Below are positions 1-9,448 of a DNA stretch of 64,000 nt, one piece after another. How positions within the stretch are numbered: the first letter of the stretch is position 1; every line of letters begins with the position of its first letter. Origin of the DNA: JASSUD01 sp031963005 (lineage in GTDB: Bacteria; Pseudomonadota; Gammaproteobacteria; Burkholderiales; Burkholderiaceae); contig JASSUL010000005.1 in the NCBI GenBank assembly GCA_031963005.1, forward strand, positions 62,001 to 126,000. The letters are read 5' to 3'. The notes under the pieces are model-generated. The model was not told the origin of the DNA. It did not search any database and saw only the letters and a list, made by a program, of their open reading frames with translations. The translations under genes were made by a program, and so were the position numbers.

Positions 1-947
1 TTCTTTTCTGGCTTTATAGCAGCTTGTGCAGTTTCTGTATTTCCCTCATTCGCTATAGCCGAAGAAGCTAGATTGGCCTGCGCGTGTTTTTTGTCCTGAG
101 GCACAGAATGCGATGTGGTCTGCCGCATTAAAGTTTGCATTAGCCGTTGCAAATAGATCGCTTCCCAAAGAGGATCATGGGAGGCTAATTCCCAGCGACT
201 AGTTTGTGCAGCAGAACCGGTAAGCACTTCTCGCACAGCCGTTTGACTAATAAAAATCAGCGTGGAGGGAGAATCCAAATGCCCATTGCGCACCTTCGCC
301 CCCTGGGCAGAGGACATACGAGATACGCCTAAACGCGCCTCAACACGTGTGCGATATTTATTTTTTTGGTGTGTAACGTAACGGTTGCCCAGTAATTTAG
401 ACAGACTACCACGAATAAAAGTCTGGCGCACAGAGGGACTCACTTCACGCCACTGCGTCTCTATTACGGCATTTTGAGATGCACTCTTAGCGGAATCTTC
501 TTTAGGATGAATTAATTCAAAACCTTGTTCGAGCCAAAATTGTTCAATTTTAGGAAGCAATGCTTCAGGGGTTTGTCCCTTTACGACCAACCAATACTGT
601 GCGCCATCACGTTCTAACGCATATTGTGCCGGCGCTTTATGCTCGGTTTTTTGCGGCACCGCGACGGGAAAGGTTTTTGTAGTGGTATACGGATCGCTCA
701 ACGCACTGGGTGCGGTTCGTATGCCAGAGGCTGACATATCAACGTCTTCCGCGTCACGCACAGTGTTAGCAGGTGCAGAGCCTATCATATCCGGAGGAAG
801 TCGCAGCGTAGCATTCGGTTTAGAATCTTGCTGACTACGGTAATTCACTGCATTAGGGTCCACTGCAGATACACAGCCCACTAAACACAATAGGGCATAA
901 GTCCCAGTGCATGCACTGAAAATCGATGAAAAACGGCTCAATACCAT
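1..947 (-). CDS. bamC: Outer membrane protein assembly factor BamC (partial, C-terminus beyond the window)
   Basis: The reading frame opens with ATG at 947 and stays open to position 1, so at least 315 residues are present and the C-terminus lies outside. The N-terminus is a lipoprotein signal: a hydrophobic stretch ending in a lipobox LVGC at about residues 23-26, so the mature protein should start with a lipidated Cys. A proline-rich segment with LRLPPDM follows, as in the BamC family, and later YRTRVEARLG and DPLWEAIYLQRLM. BamC is an accessory lipoprotein of the BAM complex that folds outer membrane beta-barrel proteins. In Burkholderia the gene usually lies next to dapA, which cannot be checked here. 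Family assignment rests on the lipobox, the LPPD segment and the layout. Confidence 0.8.
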   Translation of the reverse strand, partial: MVLSRFSSIFSACTGTYALLCLVGCVSAVDPNAVNYRSQQDSKPNATLRLPPDMIGSAPANTVRDAEDVDMSASGIRTAPSALSDPYTTTKTFPVAVPQKTEHKAPAQYALERDGAQYWLVVKGQTPEALLPKIEQFWLEQGFELIHPKEDSAKSASQNAVIETQWREVSPSVRQTFIRGSLSKLLGNRYVTHQKNKYRTRVEARLGVSRMSSAQGAKVRNGHLDSPSTLIFISQTAVREVLTGSAAQTSRWELASHDPLWEAIYLQRLMQTLMRQTTSHSVPQDKKHAQANLASSAIANEGNTETAQAAIKPEK

Positions 948-1043
948 AAACGCATATCTAAATTGAAGAAGAATAGGCAAGCCCCTTTCCGAAATAGCTT
1001 CGGATTTGCCAAGGGGTTCATAAATAGGGATTTGCGCAACCGC

Positions 1044-1733
1044 TCAGGCAGGCTGCCCATCCCATTTTCCAAGTAGTATTTTTTCCAGCCAAAAGGCACC
1101 GATCAGTGTTTTAACGTCTCTAATTTTTCCGCATTTCACCCAGTCCAGCAATTGTGCCAACGGGATACTTTCTACTTCTAAGCATTCCTCTACATCCAGT
1201 TGAGGAATGCCTGGAGTTAATGTTTGCGCTAAGTAAATATCAATCCATTCTGTGGAATAAGAAATACAAGGATAAATGCGGGTTAAATAATGCCATTGCT
1301 TTGCAGCATACCCGGTCTCTTCGCGCAATTCACGCTTTGCGCACGCTAGGGAAGATTCATGCAGGTCCAATTTACCGGCTGGAAATTCAATAATTTGCTC
1401 TTGTACCGCATAACGGTATTGACGTTCTATTAAAACATGACGCGAAAGCATCGTTTGCTCAGAATCCGGCAAGGCCGTAGAGGCTTCTAAATGCTTTATG
1501 GGTTCTTTATTCCAATGATTGGCTAAGCTATGCTGCTGCCCTTTTTCAAAAAGCGGAATAATCATCACCGCACCGGGGTGCTTGATATATTCTCGCGTCG
1601 CAAGGACCCCATTTTGTAGGCGCACTTGATCGCGCTGCATGGTTAGGAAAGAACCGGTATAGACTAAATCGCTTGAAAGAGGTTCTTCTGGCAGATCCGC
1701 CTTTTGAGGTCGGTCGACTTCGCTATTAGGCAT
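1044..1733 (-). CDS. NUDIX hydrolase, ADP-ribose pyrophosphatase-like
   Basis: This is a 229-residue NUDIX protein. The Nudix box runs from G120 to Y142 with the expected spacing: G120, five residues, E126, seven residues, R134-E135, then E138-E139 and G141. It is preceded by IIEFPAGK, typical of the ADP-ribose pyrophosphatase (NudF) subgroup that hydrolyses ADP-ribose to AMP and ribose 5-phosphate. An insert of roughly 30 polar residues (about 65-98) lies between the first beta strands and the catalytic core. In Burkholderia a NUDIX gene regularly follows nuoN and DUF2818, as here, so it may be the last gene of that transcript. The exact substrate cannot be read from the sequence. Confidence 0.85.
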   Translation of the reverse strand: MPNSEVDRPQKADLPEEPLSSDLVYTGSFLTMQRDQVRLQNGVLATREYIKHPGAVMIIPLFEKGQQHSLANHWNKEPIKHLEASTALPDSEQTMLSRHVLIERQYRYAVQEQIIEFPAGKLDLHESSLACAKRELREETGYAAKQWHYLTRIYPCISYSTEWIDIYLAQTLTPGIPQLDVEECLEVESIPLAQLLDWVKCGKIRDVKTLIGAFWLEKILLGKWDGQPA

Positions 1734-1989
1734 AGGGTGTTAGATTGCTTTTCAACGTTCTTTTATTCTGTATGACGCAGTGTGTGCCGCATTTTCTTTA
1801 CAAAGCGCGCCATTCTCAAGTAGAACGCTCTAAAAAACAATATCTCAAGCTCGTACAGAGCCTTAAAAACAAGCTATACAACCCCGATTTGAGGCCGTGC
1901 GGTGCCAAAAGGAGCACCCAAAAGATGCCTATTATACCGCTTATTGCCCTGCTCCCCTTTTATGCTGTCGCTTTTTTGCACGATCTAAT

Positions 1990-2364
1990 TCAAAGCACGC
2001 CATTTTCGGGTGCTTTAGGGCTATTTTTGGAAGCATGTGTGAAGTGCCGTTTTTTAGAGCGCTTTAACAAATAACAAAATATAAAACCAGGAAATGCTAA
2101 AACGCCGAAAATGCAGGCTGTGACAACATAAAACTCGCCATTTTGAGAGACCACTTGCCCCGCATTGGCTTCTAGCGCACGGGCTATGCTCCCCACTAAA
2201 AAGTAGGCCAATAACCATTCCAATACACGCAGATAATGCGGCTTCCCCCCTTGCTGAGCAAGCCCATGAGGAAGTGGAAAAAGCGCGAAAAGGCGCCCAT
2301 TTATAAAGGGCAAATTGGCGGCTATGCTCGCAATGAAAAGCGTGAAGTTTGTAGCCAAAGACAT
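1990..2364 (-). CDS. DUF2818 family inner membrane protein
   Basis: This is a small 124-residue membrane protein recognised as the DUF2818 family, which sits directly downstream of nuoN in beta-proteobacteria. Visible features are an N-terminal hydrophobic helix containing AANLPF, a positively charged loop (residues about 25-45), a second helix (WLLAYFLVGSIARALE) and a third near AFPGFIFCYLL. The C-terminal tail is basic and longer than usual. Function is unknown; its conserved position suggests a link to complex I assembly or a membrane role, but that is inference. It lies 164 bp downstream of nuoN on the same strand, with an inverted-repeat element between them. Confidence 0.8.
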   Translation of the reverse strand: MSLATNFTLFIASIAANLPFINGRLFALFPLPHGLAQQGGKPHYLRVLEWLLAYFLVGSIARALEANAGQVVSQNGEFYVVTACIFGVLAFPGFIFCYLLKRSKKRHFTHASKNSPKAPENGVL

Positions 2365-2419
2365 GCAATCACGACGCTTGAAATAAGAAAGGAAGCAAAA
2401 TCGCCCCGAAGCGATACAT

Positions 2420-2531
2420 TAGAACTCTTTTGCGACCCTGTAGCAAGGAATTCCTTTGATGCCAGTACACTGGTATTTAATGGTAAAAAAGGGAGGAATG
2501 ACGCCGCTACGGGGTTGCAAAAGAGGCCTTA
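2420..2531. mobile_element. MITE-like element, family B copy 1, ending on the nuoN stop codon
   Basis: About 112 bp bounded by TA on both sides, with imperfect terminal inverted repeats of about 22 bp: the left end holds CTCTTTTGCGACCCTGTAGC and the right end its near reverse complement. The right end (TTA on the plus strand, 2529-2531) is the TAA stop codon of nuoN. The interior resembles the copies at 50030 and, in its left half, family A elements. No coding capacity is present, so it would be non-autonomous. Confidence 0.7.
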
Positions 2532-4205
2532 AATGCCAACCATATGCTGCATAACCCTAGCACATCCATTAAGCAAGGGGCCAGGCATAATGCCTAAAAA
2601 GAAGACTACTGCCCCATTAAGGGCTAATAAAGCATAGGTGCTGCGGGGGATCACAAAAGGGGTCTTATCCGTTGGCGCATCAAAATACATTAACTTGACG
2701 ATGCGTAAGTAATAAAACGCTCCCCATAAAGAAGCCATAACACACAACCATACCAGACCCACCCAGCCTGCGTAGACGGCTTGAGTCAAAACACTTAATT
2801 TTGCATAAAAGCCTGCGGTGGGAGGAATGCCGGCTAATGAAAACATCAATACCAACATCACCGCGGCAAGTAGAGGGTTACGCTGACTTAAGCCCTTAAG
2901 CCCTTCTAAATCTTCCACCGCTTGATACACGGGCGTTTTAGACTGTGCGCCCTCCTCTGAAGAGGAATCTGTACGCTGCACTAAAGCCAGTAGCACGCCG
3001 AAAACACCCAGTGTTGTGATGAGATAGATCACACCGTAAAAAAAAGTAGCGCCATAGGCGTCATACACGCTGCCCGCTAAAGGATACAGGCCCGATACGA
3101 CATTTTCGCCGGCATCTGGACTGCCACTTCCCTCTGCATGCTGCCAGCCTCCAGCTAACAAGCCCAACGCAATAAACCCGGCATGCGCAATCGCTGAATA
3201 CGCAAACAAGCGCTTAATATGAGTTTGCACAATACCGGCTACATTGCCAATCAAGACAGAAAGTACAATGAGGATGGACAACATCCATGACCATTCACTA
3301 GCTAGCGGAAATAATCCGATGACTAAAAAACGCATCCCCCAAGCTAATGCGGCCAGTTTGGGAATACCGGCGATCAGCAAGGTAATCGGTGTGGGAGCTC
3401 CTTGATAGACATCAGGAACCCACATATGAAAAGGCGCTATACCCAATTTAAATGCGACACCGACTACGATAAAAATTAAGCCGCACAATAACACCGACAG
3501 CGTGGGCATTTCTCTGAATGCCGCAATATCTACATTTCCACTAGCCGCAATCAAAGACGGGAGTTGGGTTTTAATATGCGTGGCAACATCAACTAGGTCT
3601 AATGATCCTGTGGCGCCATAAACCATCGACAGCCCAAATAATAGGAATCCCGAAGCTAATGCGCCGAGCACATAGTATTTCAACGCAGCCTCGGTCGATT
3701 GCATCATCATGCTGGAAAGCCACGGGTTTTGCGTTTTTGATTCACTATATTCAGAGCGCAGCGCAACCATCGCGTACAGCGCCAGGGACATTAACTCTAG
3801 CCCCAAATACAGTATCAAAAAGTGATTGCCGCATACCATCACCAGCTGGCCAATCAATGAAAAAATGGCTAGCAAAAAGAAAGACCCGCGAAATAATCCA
3901 AAAGCCTGCAGGTAATTTTTAGCATAGATTAAAGAAAATGCAAATCCAGCACATAAACAGGCTTTCACCGCAAAAGCAAAGGGGTCCAGACGCACCATGT
4001 GGTCAAACACATACTGTGTCCCTACTCCACCGACAAGAAGGCCGGTATACCCAAGCGCAGCGATCAGCGCCGCCCATACGATAATGGAATACGTTATAGA
4101 GCGTCCTCGCTCACTCTTCTCGCTCCAAACCATATCGTTGATCCAAGCAACGATGGTTGCAAGCAACAGAAAAGCATCAGGCAACAATATCAGTGAAGTC
4201 GACAT
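2529..4205 (-). CDS. nuoN: NADH-quinone oxidoreductase subunit N
   Basis: This is the 558-residue antiporter-like membrane subunit of complex I, part of the proton-pumping arm. Many hydrophobic helices are visible. Family hallmarks include LYLGLELMSLALYAM (about residues 130-145), KLGIAPFHMWVPDVYQGAPT (about 255-275) and KRLFAYSAIAHAGF. It is longer than the usual 480-500 residues because of two hydrophilic acidic inserts: one after GLLAGGWQ (about 357-385) and one rich in Ser/Glu after LALVQRT (about 412-435). It is the last nuo gene. Its TAA stop codon coincides with the end of a MITE-like element. Confidence 0.95.
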   Translation of the reverse strand: MSTSLILLPDAFLLLATIVAWINDMVWSEKSERGRSITYSIIVWAALIAALGYTGLLVGGVGTQYVFDHMVRLDPFAFAVKACLCAGFAFSLIYAKNYLQAFGLFRGSFFLLAIFSLIGQLVMVCGNHFLILYLGLELMSLALYAMVALRSEYSESKTQNPWLSSMMMQSTEAALKYYVLGALASGFLLFGLSMVYGATGSLDLVDVATHIKTQLPSLIAASGNVDIAAFREMPTLSVLLCGLIFIVVGVAFKLGIAPFHMWVPDVYQGAPTPITLLIAGIPKLAALAWGMRFLVIGLFPLASEWSWMLSILIVLSVLIGNVAGIVQTHIKRLFAYSAIAHAGFIALGLLAGGWQHAEGSGSPDAGENVVSGLYPLAGSVYDAYGATFFYGVIYLITTLGVFGVLLALVQRTDSSSEEGAQSKTPVYQAVEDLEGLKGLSQRNPLLAAVMLVLMFSLAGIPPTAGFYAKLSVLTQAVYAGWVGLVWLCVMASLWGAFYYLRIVKLMYFDAPTDKTPFVIPRSTYALLALNGAVVFFLGIMPGPLLNGCARVMQHMVGI

Positions 4206-4259
4206 AAGAAGAAGAAAAGAAAAAATCGGACAGCGCTAGATAAAGAAAATGGCGTGCAA

Positions 4260-4419
4260 TAGGGCGTGTTTTCAATTGCTCCAAAGGGTTCATATTTGGG
4301 GGAGCAGGAGCGCGGGGACCGGAACTGTACTTGAGTACAGTGAGGATCCCGAGCACCGCACCGCATTGTTATCAAATACGCAAAGATGAGCCCTTTGGGG
4401 TAATTGAGGACATGCCCTA
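4260..4419. mobile_element. MITE-like element, family D copy 1
   Basis: A 160-bp element lies between nuoN and nuoM. It begins TAGGGCGTGTTTTCAATTGC and ends with the inverse form ATTGAGGACATGCCCTA, giving terminal inverted repeats of about 29 bp with five mismatches and TA at both ends. A second copy of nearly the same length (161 bp) occurs at 50681-50841; they share the interior (around GGACCGGAACTGTACTT and GTACAGTGAGGATCCCGAGC). No open reading frame of note is present. Confidence 0.75.
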
Positions 4420-4457
4420 CGGGTGCATACCTTGATACAGGGTACAGGAACGCAGCG

Positions 4458-5987
4458 CTATGTTCCTACTTTTGACAGTTGAGCTTGAAACGCCACTTTT
4501 CCAACGGCTTCTTGCATCACCTGCGTAATTGGTTTGGGATAGACGCCAAATGCCAAGACCAATATCGCCAAGATGGCGAGCATACCGCGTTCACACCCCG
4601 TAATATCAGTGAGCGCAGCAACACGTTCTGAGGTTATCGGTCCAAAATACACACGCTTCACCATCCATAAGGTATATGCAGCGCCTAAAACCAGCGTAGA
4701 TGCCGCGAGCAACCCTATCCAAAAATTGCTATGCACCGCAGCCAAAATCACCATACACTCGCCCACAAAGCCTGAAGTCCCAGGCAAGCCTGCATTAGCC
4801 ATCGCAAAAAATACCGAGAAAGCTGCAAACTTGGGCATAACATTGATCACACCACCGTAGTCTGCAATATTGCGGCTATGCATGCGGTCATAAAGCACGC
4901 CAATGCAAAGGAACATGGCGGCAGAAACCAGGCCGTGCGATACCATTTGCACAATAGCGCCTTCTAAGGCCAATGGGGTGAACAGGAAAAAACCCAGCGT
5001 CACCATCCCCATATGGGCAATCGAAGAATAGGCGACCAACTTCTTCATATCTTGCTGAGCAATCGCCACTAGACCAATATAAAGCACCGCAATCAACGAG
5101 AGTCCGATCATAACAGGCGCTAGGAAGCGGCTTGCATCGGGGGTAATCGGCAAGGAAAAACGTAAAAATCCATAAGCCCCGAGTTTTAACATGATCGCGG
5201 CCAGCACCACTGAACCGCCTGTAGGCGCTTCAACGTGGGCATCCGGTAACCAAGTATGCACAGGCCACATGGGCACTTTGACCGCAAAAGCCATAAAAAA
5301 GGCGATAAATAATAAGATTTGTGTCGATAAAGCCAGTGGCAAAGGTTGCCAAGCTAATAATGAAAAACTGCCGGAATGCGTATACAGATACAAGAGCGCT
5401 ATGAGCATTAACAAAGAACCCAATAGCGTATAAAGAAAAAATTTAAATGCAGCATATACGCGACGAGGCCCACCCCATATTCCAATGATCAGATACATCG
5501 GAATGAGCGTAGCTTCAAAAAACGTATAAAAAAGAATGCCATCCTGCGCGCAAAAAACGCCGACCATCAGACCCGATAAGATCAAAAAGGAGGATAAATA
5601 CAAGGCGACATGCTTGGTAACACTTTGCCAAGCCGCGATGATGACAATCACCGTAGTCAATGCCGTAAGGAGTATGAGCCACAGTGAAATGCCGTCGATC
5701 CCTAATGCATAAAAAACATTGAAGTATTTGATCCAGGGGATATTTTCCACAAACTGCAGATCTGCTGTATGGATATTAAAGTATGCCCATAAAGGCAGGG
5801 TCACGGCAAAACTGAGCACAGCGCCAATCAGTGCTACCCAGCGCAAAGCCTCAATAGGTATTGCTCGATGCGTGTTTGAAAAGGTTTTTTGGACACAACC
5901 AATAGGAAGTGCGCCTAACCCAAGAATCAAAACACCAAAGGCTATCGGCATCCAAATCGCCAAACTGAGTAGAGGGTAAGCGTGCAT
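4458..5987 (-). CDS. nuoM: NADH-quinone oxidoreductase subunit M
   Basis: This 509-residue antiporter-like membrane subunit of complex I has about 14 hydrophobic helices. Recognisable blocks are DGISLWLILLTALTT, the conserved glutamate region FYTFFEATLIPMYLIIGIWGG (about 150-170), AVKVPMWPVHTWLPDAHVEA (about 235-255) with the conserved lysine, and KKLVAYSSIAHMG. Length is normal for the family. It lies between nuoL and nuoN as in the standard operon, with 217 bp to nuoL and 252 bp to nuoN. Both gaps are wider than in Burkholderia; the downstream one contains a MITE-like element. Confidence 0.96.
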   Translation of the reverse strand: MHAYPLLSLAIWMPIAFGVLILGLGALPIGCVQKTFSNTHRAIPIEALRWVALIGAVLSFAVTLPLWAYFNIHTADLQFVENIPWIKYFNVFYALGIDGISLWLILLTALTTVIVIIAAWQSVTKHVALYLSSFLILSGLMVGVFCAQDGILFYTFFEATLIPMYLIIGIWGGPRRVYAAFKFFLYTLLGSLLMLIALLYLYTHSGSFSLLAWQPLPLALSTQILLFIAFFMAFAVKVPMWPVHTWLPDAHVEAPTGGSVVLAAIMLKLGAYGFLRFSLPITPDASRFLAPVMIGLSLIAVLYIGLVAIAQQDMKKLVAYSSIAHMGMVTLGFFLFTPLALEGAIVQMVSHGLVSAAMFLCIGVLYDRMHSRNIADYGGVINVMPKFAAFSVFFAMANAGLPGTSGFVGECMVILAAVHSNFWIGLLAASTLVLGAAYTLWMVKRVYFGPITSERVAALTDITGCERGMLAILAILVLAFGVYPKPITQVMQEAVGKVAFQAQLSKVGT

Positions 5988-6204
5988 AAAAATGGAGGGT
6001 TCGTTTTGGATGCGCTCTAAGAATCTGTTCTAACGAACGCATTGTAAGAACTTATCAACAAGTTCAATAAAAGGCCAATATGAAAGGATTGAAGCATCGA
6101 AGTGGAATATCCATGCCATGGATATATGCAGGCCACTGCGGCCCATCACTGCGATTAAACTTCGTCATCCATTCAAAAAATCATGGGTAAAAAATCATAG
6201 GTAA

Positions 6205-8283
6205 TTAGCGGCCCATCCACAAAAAGAGAGTGAGCAAGCCGACGATGCCGAGAATCATCATCAGTGCATAGTGGTAAAGATAGCCAGACTGGAATGCACG
6301 TGCTAAGCGCCCGAAGGATTGCACTACCCGTGCACTACCATTCACTATGCCATCAATAACCGCCTGGTCACATTCTTTCCATAATGTGGTCGCAAAAGCG
6401 ACTCCATTGCGTACAAATATAAATTCATTAAGTTGATTCATATAGTACTGGTGATCAAGCACCGAATAGATCCAAGAAAAACGGGTGCGTAACCATGCGG
6501 GAATATGCGGTTGTTTGAGATATAAAAACCATGCTGTCACGACCCCTGCCATGGCCAAATACACAGGTAGGCCATGAAATGCATGGAATACCATAGGCCA
6601 CCATCCTTTAAATTCTTGGCTTAATTCATGCATTACAGGATGATTTGCTCCCATATAGAGTACACGGTCGAAAATGACGCCATGGGCAAAAAAATCACCG
6701 TACAGCATAGGGCCAATAATGGCAGCGCCCAGTGCAATGGAAGGAATAGCTAAAAGGATCAAAGGCCAAGTAATCACTTTAGGAGATTCATGCGGTAGGC
6801 CGCCATGCGTATTGTGGTCATGCGTGTTGTGGCCATGATGCGCATCGGCTGCATGATGATCACTCGCATGATTCTCAAAACGGGGCTTGCCATGAAAGAC
6901 CAAAAATACCATCCGAAATGAATAGAGTGCGGTAACAAATACACTGGCTAATAAGGCAAAAGCTGCAAATCCTGCACCCGGCAAATGGCACTCGAGCACG
7001 GCTTCAATAATCGAATCTTTTGAATAAAAACCTGAAAATAAAGGCGTGCCGATCAGTGAGAGTGAACCTATGAGCGAGACGATCCAGGTAATAGGCATAT
7101 ATTTGCTCAGCCCGCCCATTTTGCGCATGTCTTGCTCATGGTGCATGCCAATAATCACCGAACCGGCAGCGAGAAATAATAATGCTTTAAAAAATGCGTG
7201 CGTCACCAAATGAAAAAGCGCCGCAGAATAGGCAGAAGCGCCTAAGGCTACTGTCATATAGCCGAGTTGGGACAGCGTTGAGTAGGCCACTACACGTTTG
7301 ATATCGTTTTGGACTAAGCCCAGCAACCCCATAAAAAGCGCAGTAATGCCGCCGATAACCAGCATGAAAGAGAGCGCGGTTTCGGATAACTCAAACAAGG
7401 GAGACATGCGAGAGACCATGAATATCCCTGCAGTCACCATCGTTGCAGCGTGAATGAGTGCGGAGATAGGGGTCGGGCCCTCCATAGAATCCGGCAGCCA
7501 AACATGCAAAGGAAATTGCGCGGACTTCCCCATTGCGCCAATAAACAGGCACAAACAAGCTACTGTGAGCACGCTGATCTGCGATCCTGAAAAAGTTAAA
7601 GGCACTAACAGGTCACGGTGCGCAAAAATATCTTCATACCGCAGCGAGCCCACTTGCATGGCGAGTAATCCAATACCCAAAATAAATCCAAAATCCCCGA
7701 CGCGATTCACCAAAAAGGCTTTAAGGTTTGCATATACGGCTGTGGGCTTGGTATACCAAAAACCAATCAACAAATACGATACGAGCCCTACTGCTTCCCA
7801 ACCAAAGAAAAGCTGCAGAAAATTATTGCTCATCACCAGCATCAGCATGGCGAAGGTAAATAAGGAAATATAGGCAAAAAATCGCGCGTATCCTGGATCA
7901 TCGCGCATATAACCGATCGTATAGATATGCACCATGAGCGAAATACTGGTCACGACGCACATCATCAATGCACTGAGTGAGTCAATGAGAAATCCCACTT
8001 CAAAATGCAAAACAGGAGTCGGTATCGTCGCTTCCCCTTGAGCGTTCGATGACGGCAACAGGACCTGCATCCATTCGTACACGGTAGCGTGATAGCTTGC
8101 TCCATGCATCACCTGAAATAAAACCCAGGCGGATAAGCCAAAAGACAGCGCAACCCCCAAAATCGTCACCGAATGCGCACCAGTGCGACCAATCGCTTTG
8201 CCCGCAAACCCGGCAACCAGCGCTCCAACCAAAGGGGCTAGAGCAATCATTAACAGCACAACAGGGTTTAGCGTATGGGCCAT
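6205..8283 (-). CDS. nuoL: NADH-quinone oxidoreductase subunit L
   Basis: This is the distal antiporter-like subunit of complex I, 692 residues, a normal length. Visible hallmarks are the N-terminal helices, MSNNFLQLFFGWEAVGLVSY (conserved Glu, about 150-170), QFPLHVWLPDSMEGPTPISA (about 255-275), RVVAYSTLSQLGYM and a His-rich hydrophilic loop at about 470-495 (repeated HH/HxH). The C-terminal long lateral helix region follows. It is followed downstream by nuoM and preceded by nuoK after 59 bp. The His-rich loop could bind metal, but such loops vary widely in this subunit. Confidence 0.96.
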   Translation of the reverse strand: MAHTLNPVVLLMIALAPLVGALVAGFAGKAIGRTGAHSVTILGVALSFGLSAWVLFQVMHGASYHATVYEWMQVLLPSSNAQGEATIPTPVLHFEVGFLIDSLSALMMCVVTSISLMVHIYTIGYMRDDPGYARFFAYISLFTFAMLMLVMSNNFLQLFFGWEAVGLVSYLLIGFWYTKPTAVYANLKAFLVNRVGDFGFILGIGLLAMQVGSLRYEDIFAHRDLLVPLTFSGSQISVLTVACLCLFIGAMGKSAQFPLHVWLPDSMEGPTPISALIHAATMVTAGIFMVSRMSPLFELSETALSFMLVIGGITALFMGLLGLVQNDIKRVVAYSTLSQLGYMTVALGASAYSAALFHLVTHAFFKALLFLAAGSVIIGMHHEQDMRKMGGLSKYMPITWIVSLIGSLSLIGTPLFSGFYSKDSIIEAVLECHLPGAGFAAFALLASVFVTALYSFRMVFLVFHGKPRFENHASDHHAADAHHGHNTHDHNTHGGLPHESPKVITWPLILLAIPSIALGAAIIGPMLYGDFFAHGVIFDRVLYMGANHPVMHELSQEFKGWWPMVFHAFHGLPVYLAMAGVVTAWFLYLKQPHIPAWLRTRFSWIYSVLDHQYYMNQLNEFIFVRNGVAFATTLWKECDQAVIDGIVNGSARVVQSFGRLARAFQSGYLYHYALMMILGIVGLLTLFLWMGR

Positions 8284-8342
8284 ACAAAAAAAGCGCTTTG
8301 AAGGGGGTCAATAAGAAAGAAAACGGGTCGATAGGATAGGGA

Positions 8343-8648
8343 TTACCCTTTTAATTGATCCAAATTTTTCAGATCTGCAGTATCTCGTGCTCGGAACAGC
8401 GTAATTAAAATCGCTAATCCAATGGCTGCCTCGGCAGCGGCTACCGTCAGTACGAAGAAGACGAAAACCTGACCATGGACGTCTGCCAAAAAATGAGAGA
8501 AAGCCACAAAATTGGTATTTACCGCTAAAAGCATGAGCTCGATAGACATCAGAATCGCGATCATATTGCGCCGATTCAAGAAGATCCCTACGATCCCAAT
8601 GACAAACAGCGCAGCGCCCAAAATAAGCGGGTAGGCAAGAGTAGGCAT
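8343..8648 (-). CDS. nuoK: NADH-quinone oxidoreductase subunit K
   Basis: This 101-residue membrane subunit has three transmembrane helices. The conserved glutamates of the proton path are visible in SIELMLLAVN (about residues 35-44) and VAAAEAAIGLAI (about 69-80). Length is exactly that of the family. It lies between nuoJ and nuoL, with 144 bp to nuoJ. Confidence 0.96.
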   Translation of the reverse strand: MPTLAYPLILGAALFVIGIVGIFLNRRNMIAILMSIELMLLAVNTNFVAFSHFLADVHGQVFVFFVLTVAAAEAAIGLAILITLFRARDTADLKNLDQLKG

Positions 8649-8792
8649 CAGTGAAAATCCTGCTTAGGAGCGCGCGTATCTCCATTGAGAAGTATTGCGC
8701 GCGTTCAGAGGGAGACAGAGCAAAATACAGAGCAAAAATACAAACCAAATACAGACCATGCGTTGCATCCCTCATGGGATGTTTGATAGTCG

Positions 8793-9404
8793 TTAGCGAG
8801 AGGAATAATGATCCGCACGCATCCCTTTTACCAATCGCACACGATTCTGCGGTTGTGCTGCTAATTGTTCAGAAACTTCTATACGCTTACGATCTTTTCC
8901 ATGACGTAGGGTTAAGGCTATAGCCGCAATAATGGCCACTAATAGCACTAATCCCGCCACTTCAAAAGCAAAAATATATTGCGTGTAAATTAACTGCCCC
9001 ACTGCATGGGCATTAGACTGTATAGGGCCTACTTGCGGATTGGCAGCCACTTCAGTATGACCAAAGCTACGCCATAAGATCAGTGTGAGTTCAAAGATCA
9101 TCAACGCACCCACACCAAAAGCGATGGGCATAAATTGCCGGAAATCACGCCGCAGGACGCTAACATCTAAATCCAGCATCATGACCACAAATAAAAACAG
9201 CACCATCACCGCGCCCACATACACGAGCACTAGCAAAATAGCGAGAAACTCTGCCTGCAACAACATCCACACCGCAGCGGCATTAAAAAAAGCCAGAATG
9301 AGAAAAAGGGCGGATTGTACCGAATCAGGCGCCGTAATTACACGCAAACTCGCAAGTAATAGCACACTGCCAAATAGATAAAATAAGAAAGAGGTTATGT
9401 CCAT
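8793..9404 (-). CDS. nuoJ: NADH-quinone oxidoreductase subunit J
   Basis: This 203-residue membrane subunit of complex I has five predicted helices. The conserved VLVYVGAVMVLFLFVVMMLD block (about residues 57-76) contains the pi-bulge helix region of the family. The C-terminal tail is hydrophilic and basic. It sits between nuoI and nuoK. The nuoI-nuoJ spacer of 180 bp is occupied by a MITE-like element that starts on the nuoI stop codon. Confidence 0.94.
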   Translation of the reverse strand: MDITSFLFYLFGSVLLLASLRVITAPDSVQSALFLILAFFNAAAVWMLLQAEFLAILLVLVYVGAVMVLFLFVVMMLDLDVSVLRRDFRQFMPIAFGVGALMIFELTLILWRSFGHTEVAANPQVGPIQSNAHAVGQLIYTQYIFAFEVAGLVLLVAIIAAIALTLRHGKDRKRIEVSEQLAAQPQNRVRLVKGMRADHYSSR

Positions 9405-9448
9405 GCTTGAGTACGGTACCGTTTTTAAAAATACATCTTAAAATATTT

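Noticed and set aside
976..1019. Interleaved complementary words between bamC and the NUDIX gene (CCGAA/TTCGG and CCCCTT/AAGGGG)
   Set aside because: The pairs can form competing hairpins, but there is no T run and no second copy, so no function is claimed.
1745..2074. Plus-strand frame of 109 residues between the NUDIX and DUF2818 genes
   Set aside because: It overlaps the well-supported DUF2818 gene on the opposite strand, and its composition looks like an antisense frame. No family features are seen.
8308..8775. 155-residue minus-strand frame over nuoK
   Set aside because: It covers nuoK in another frame and lacks any membrane pattern; nuoK itself is certain.
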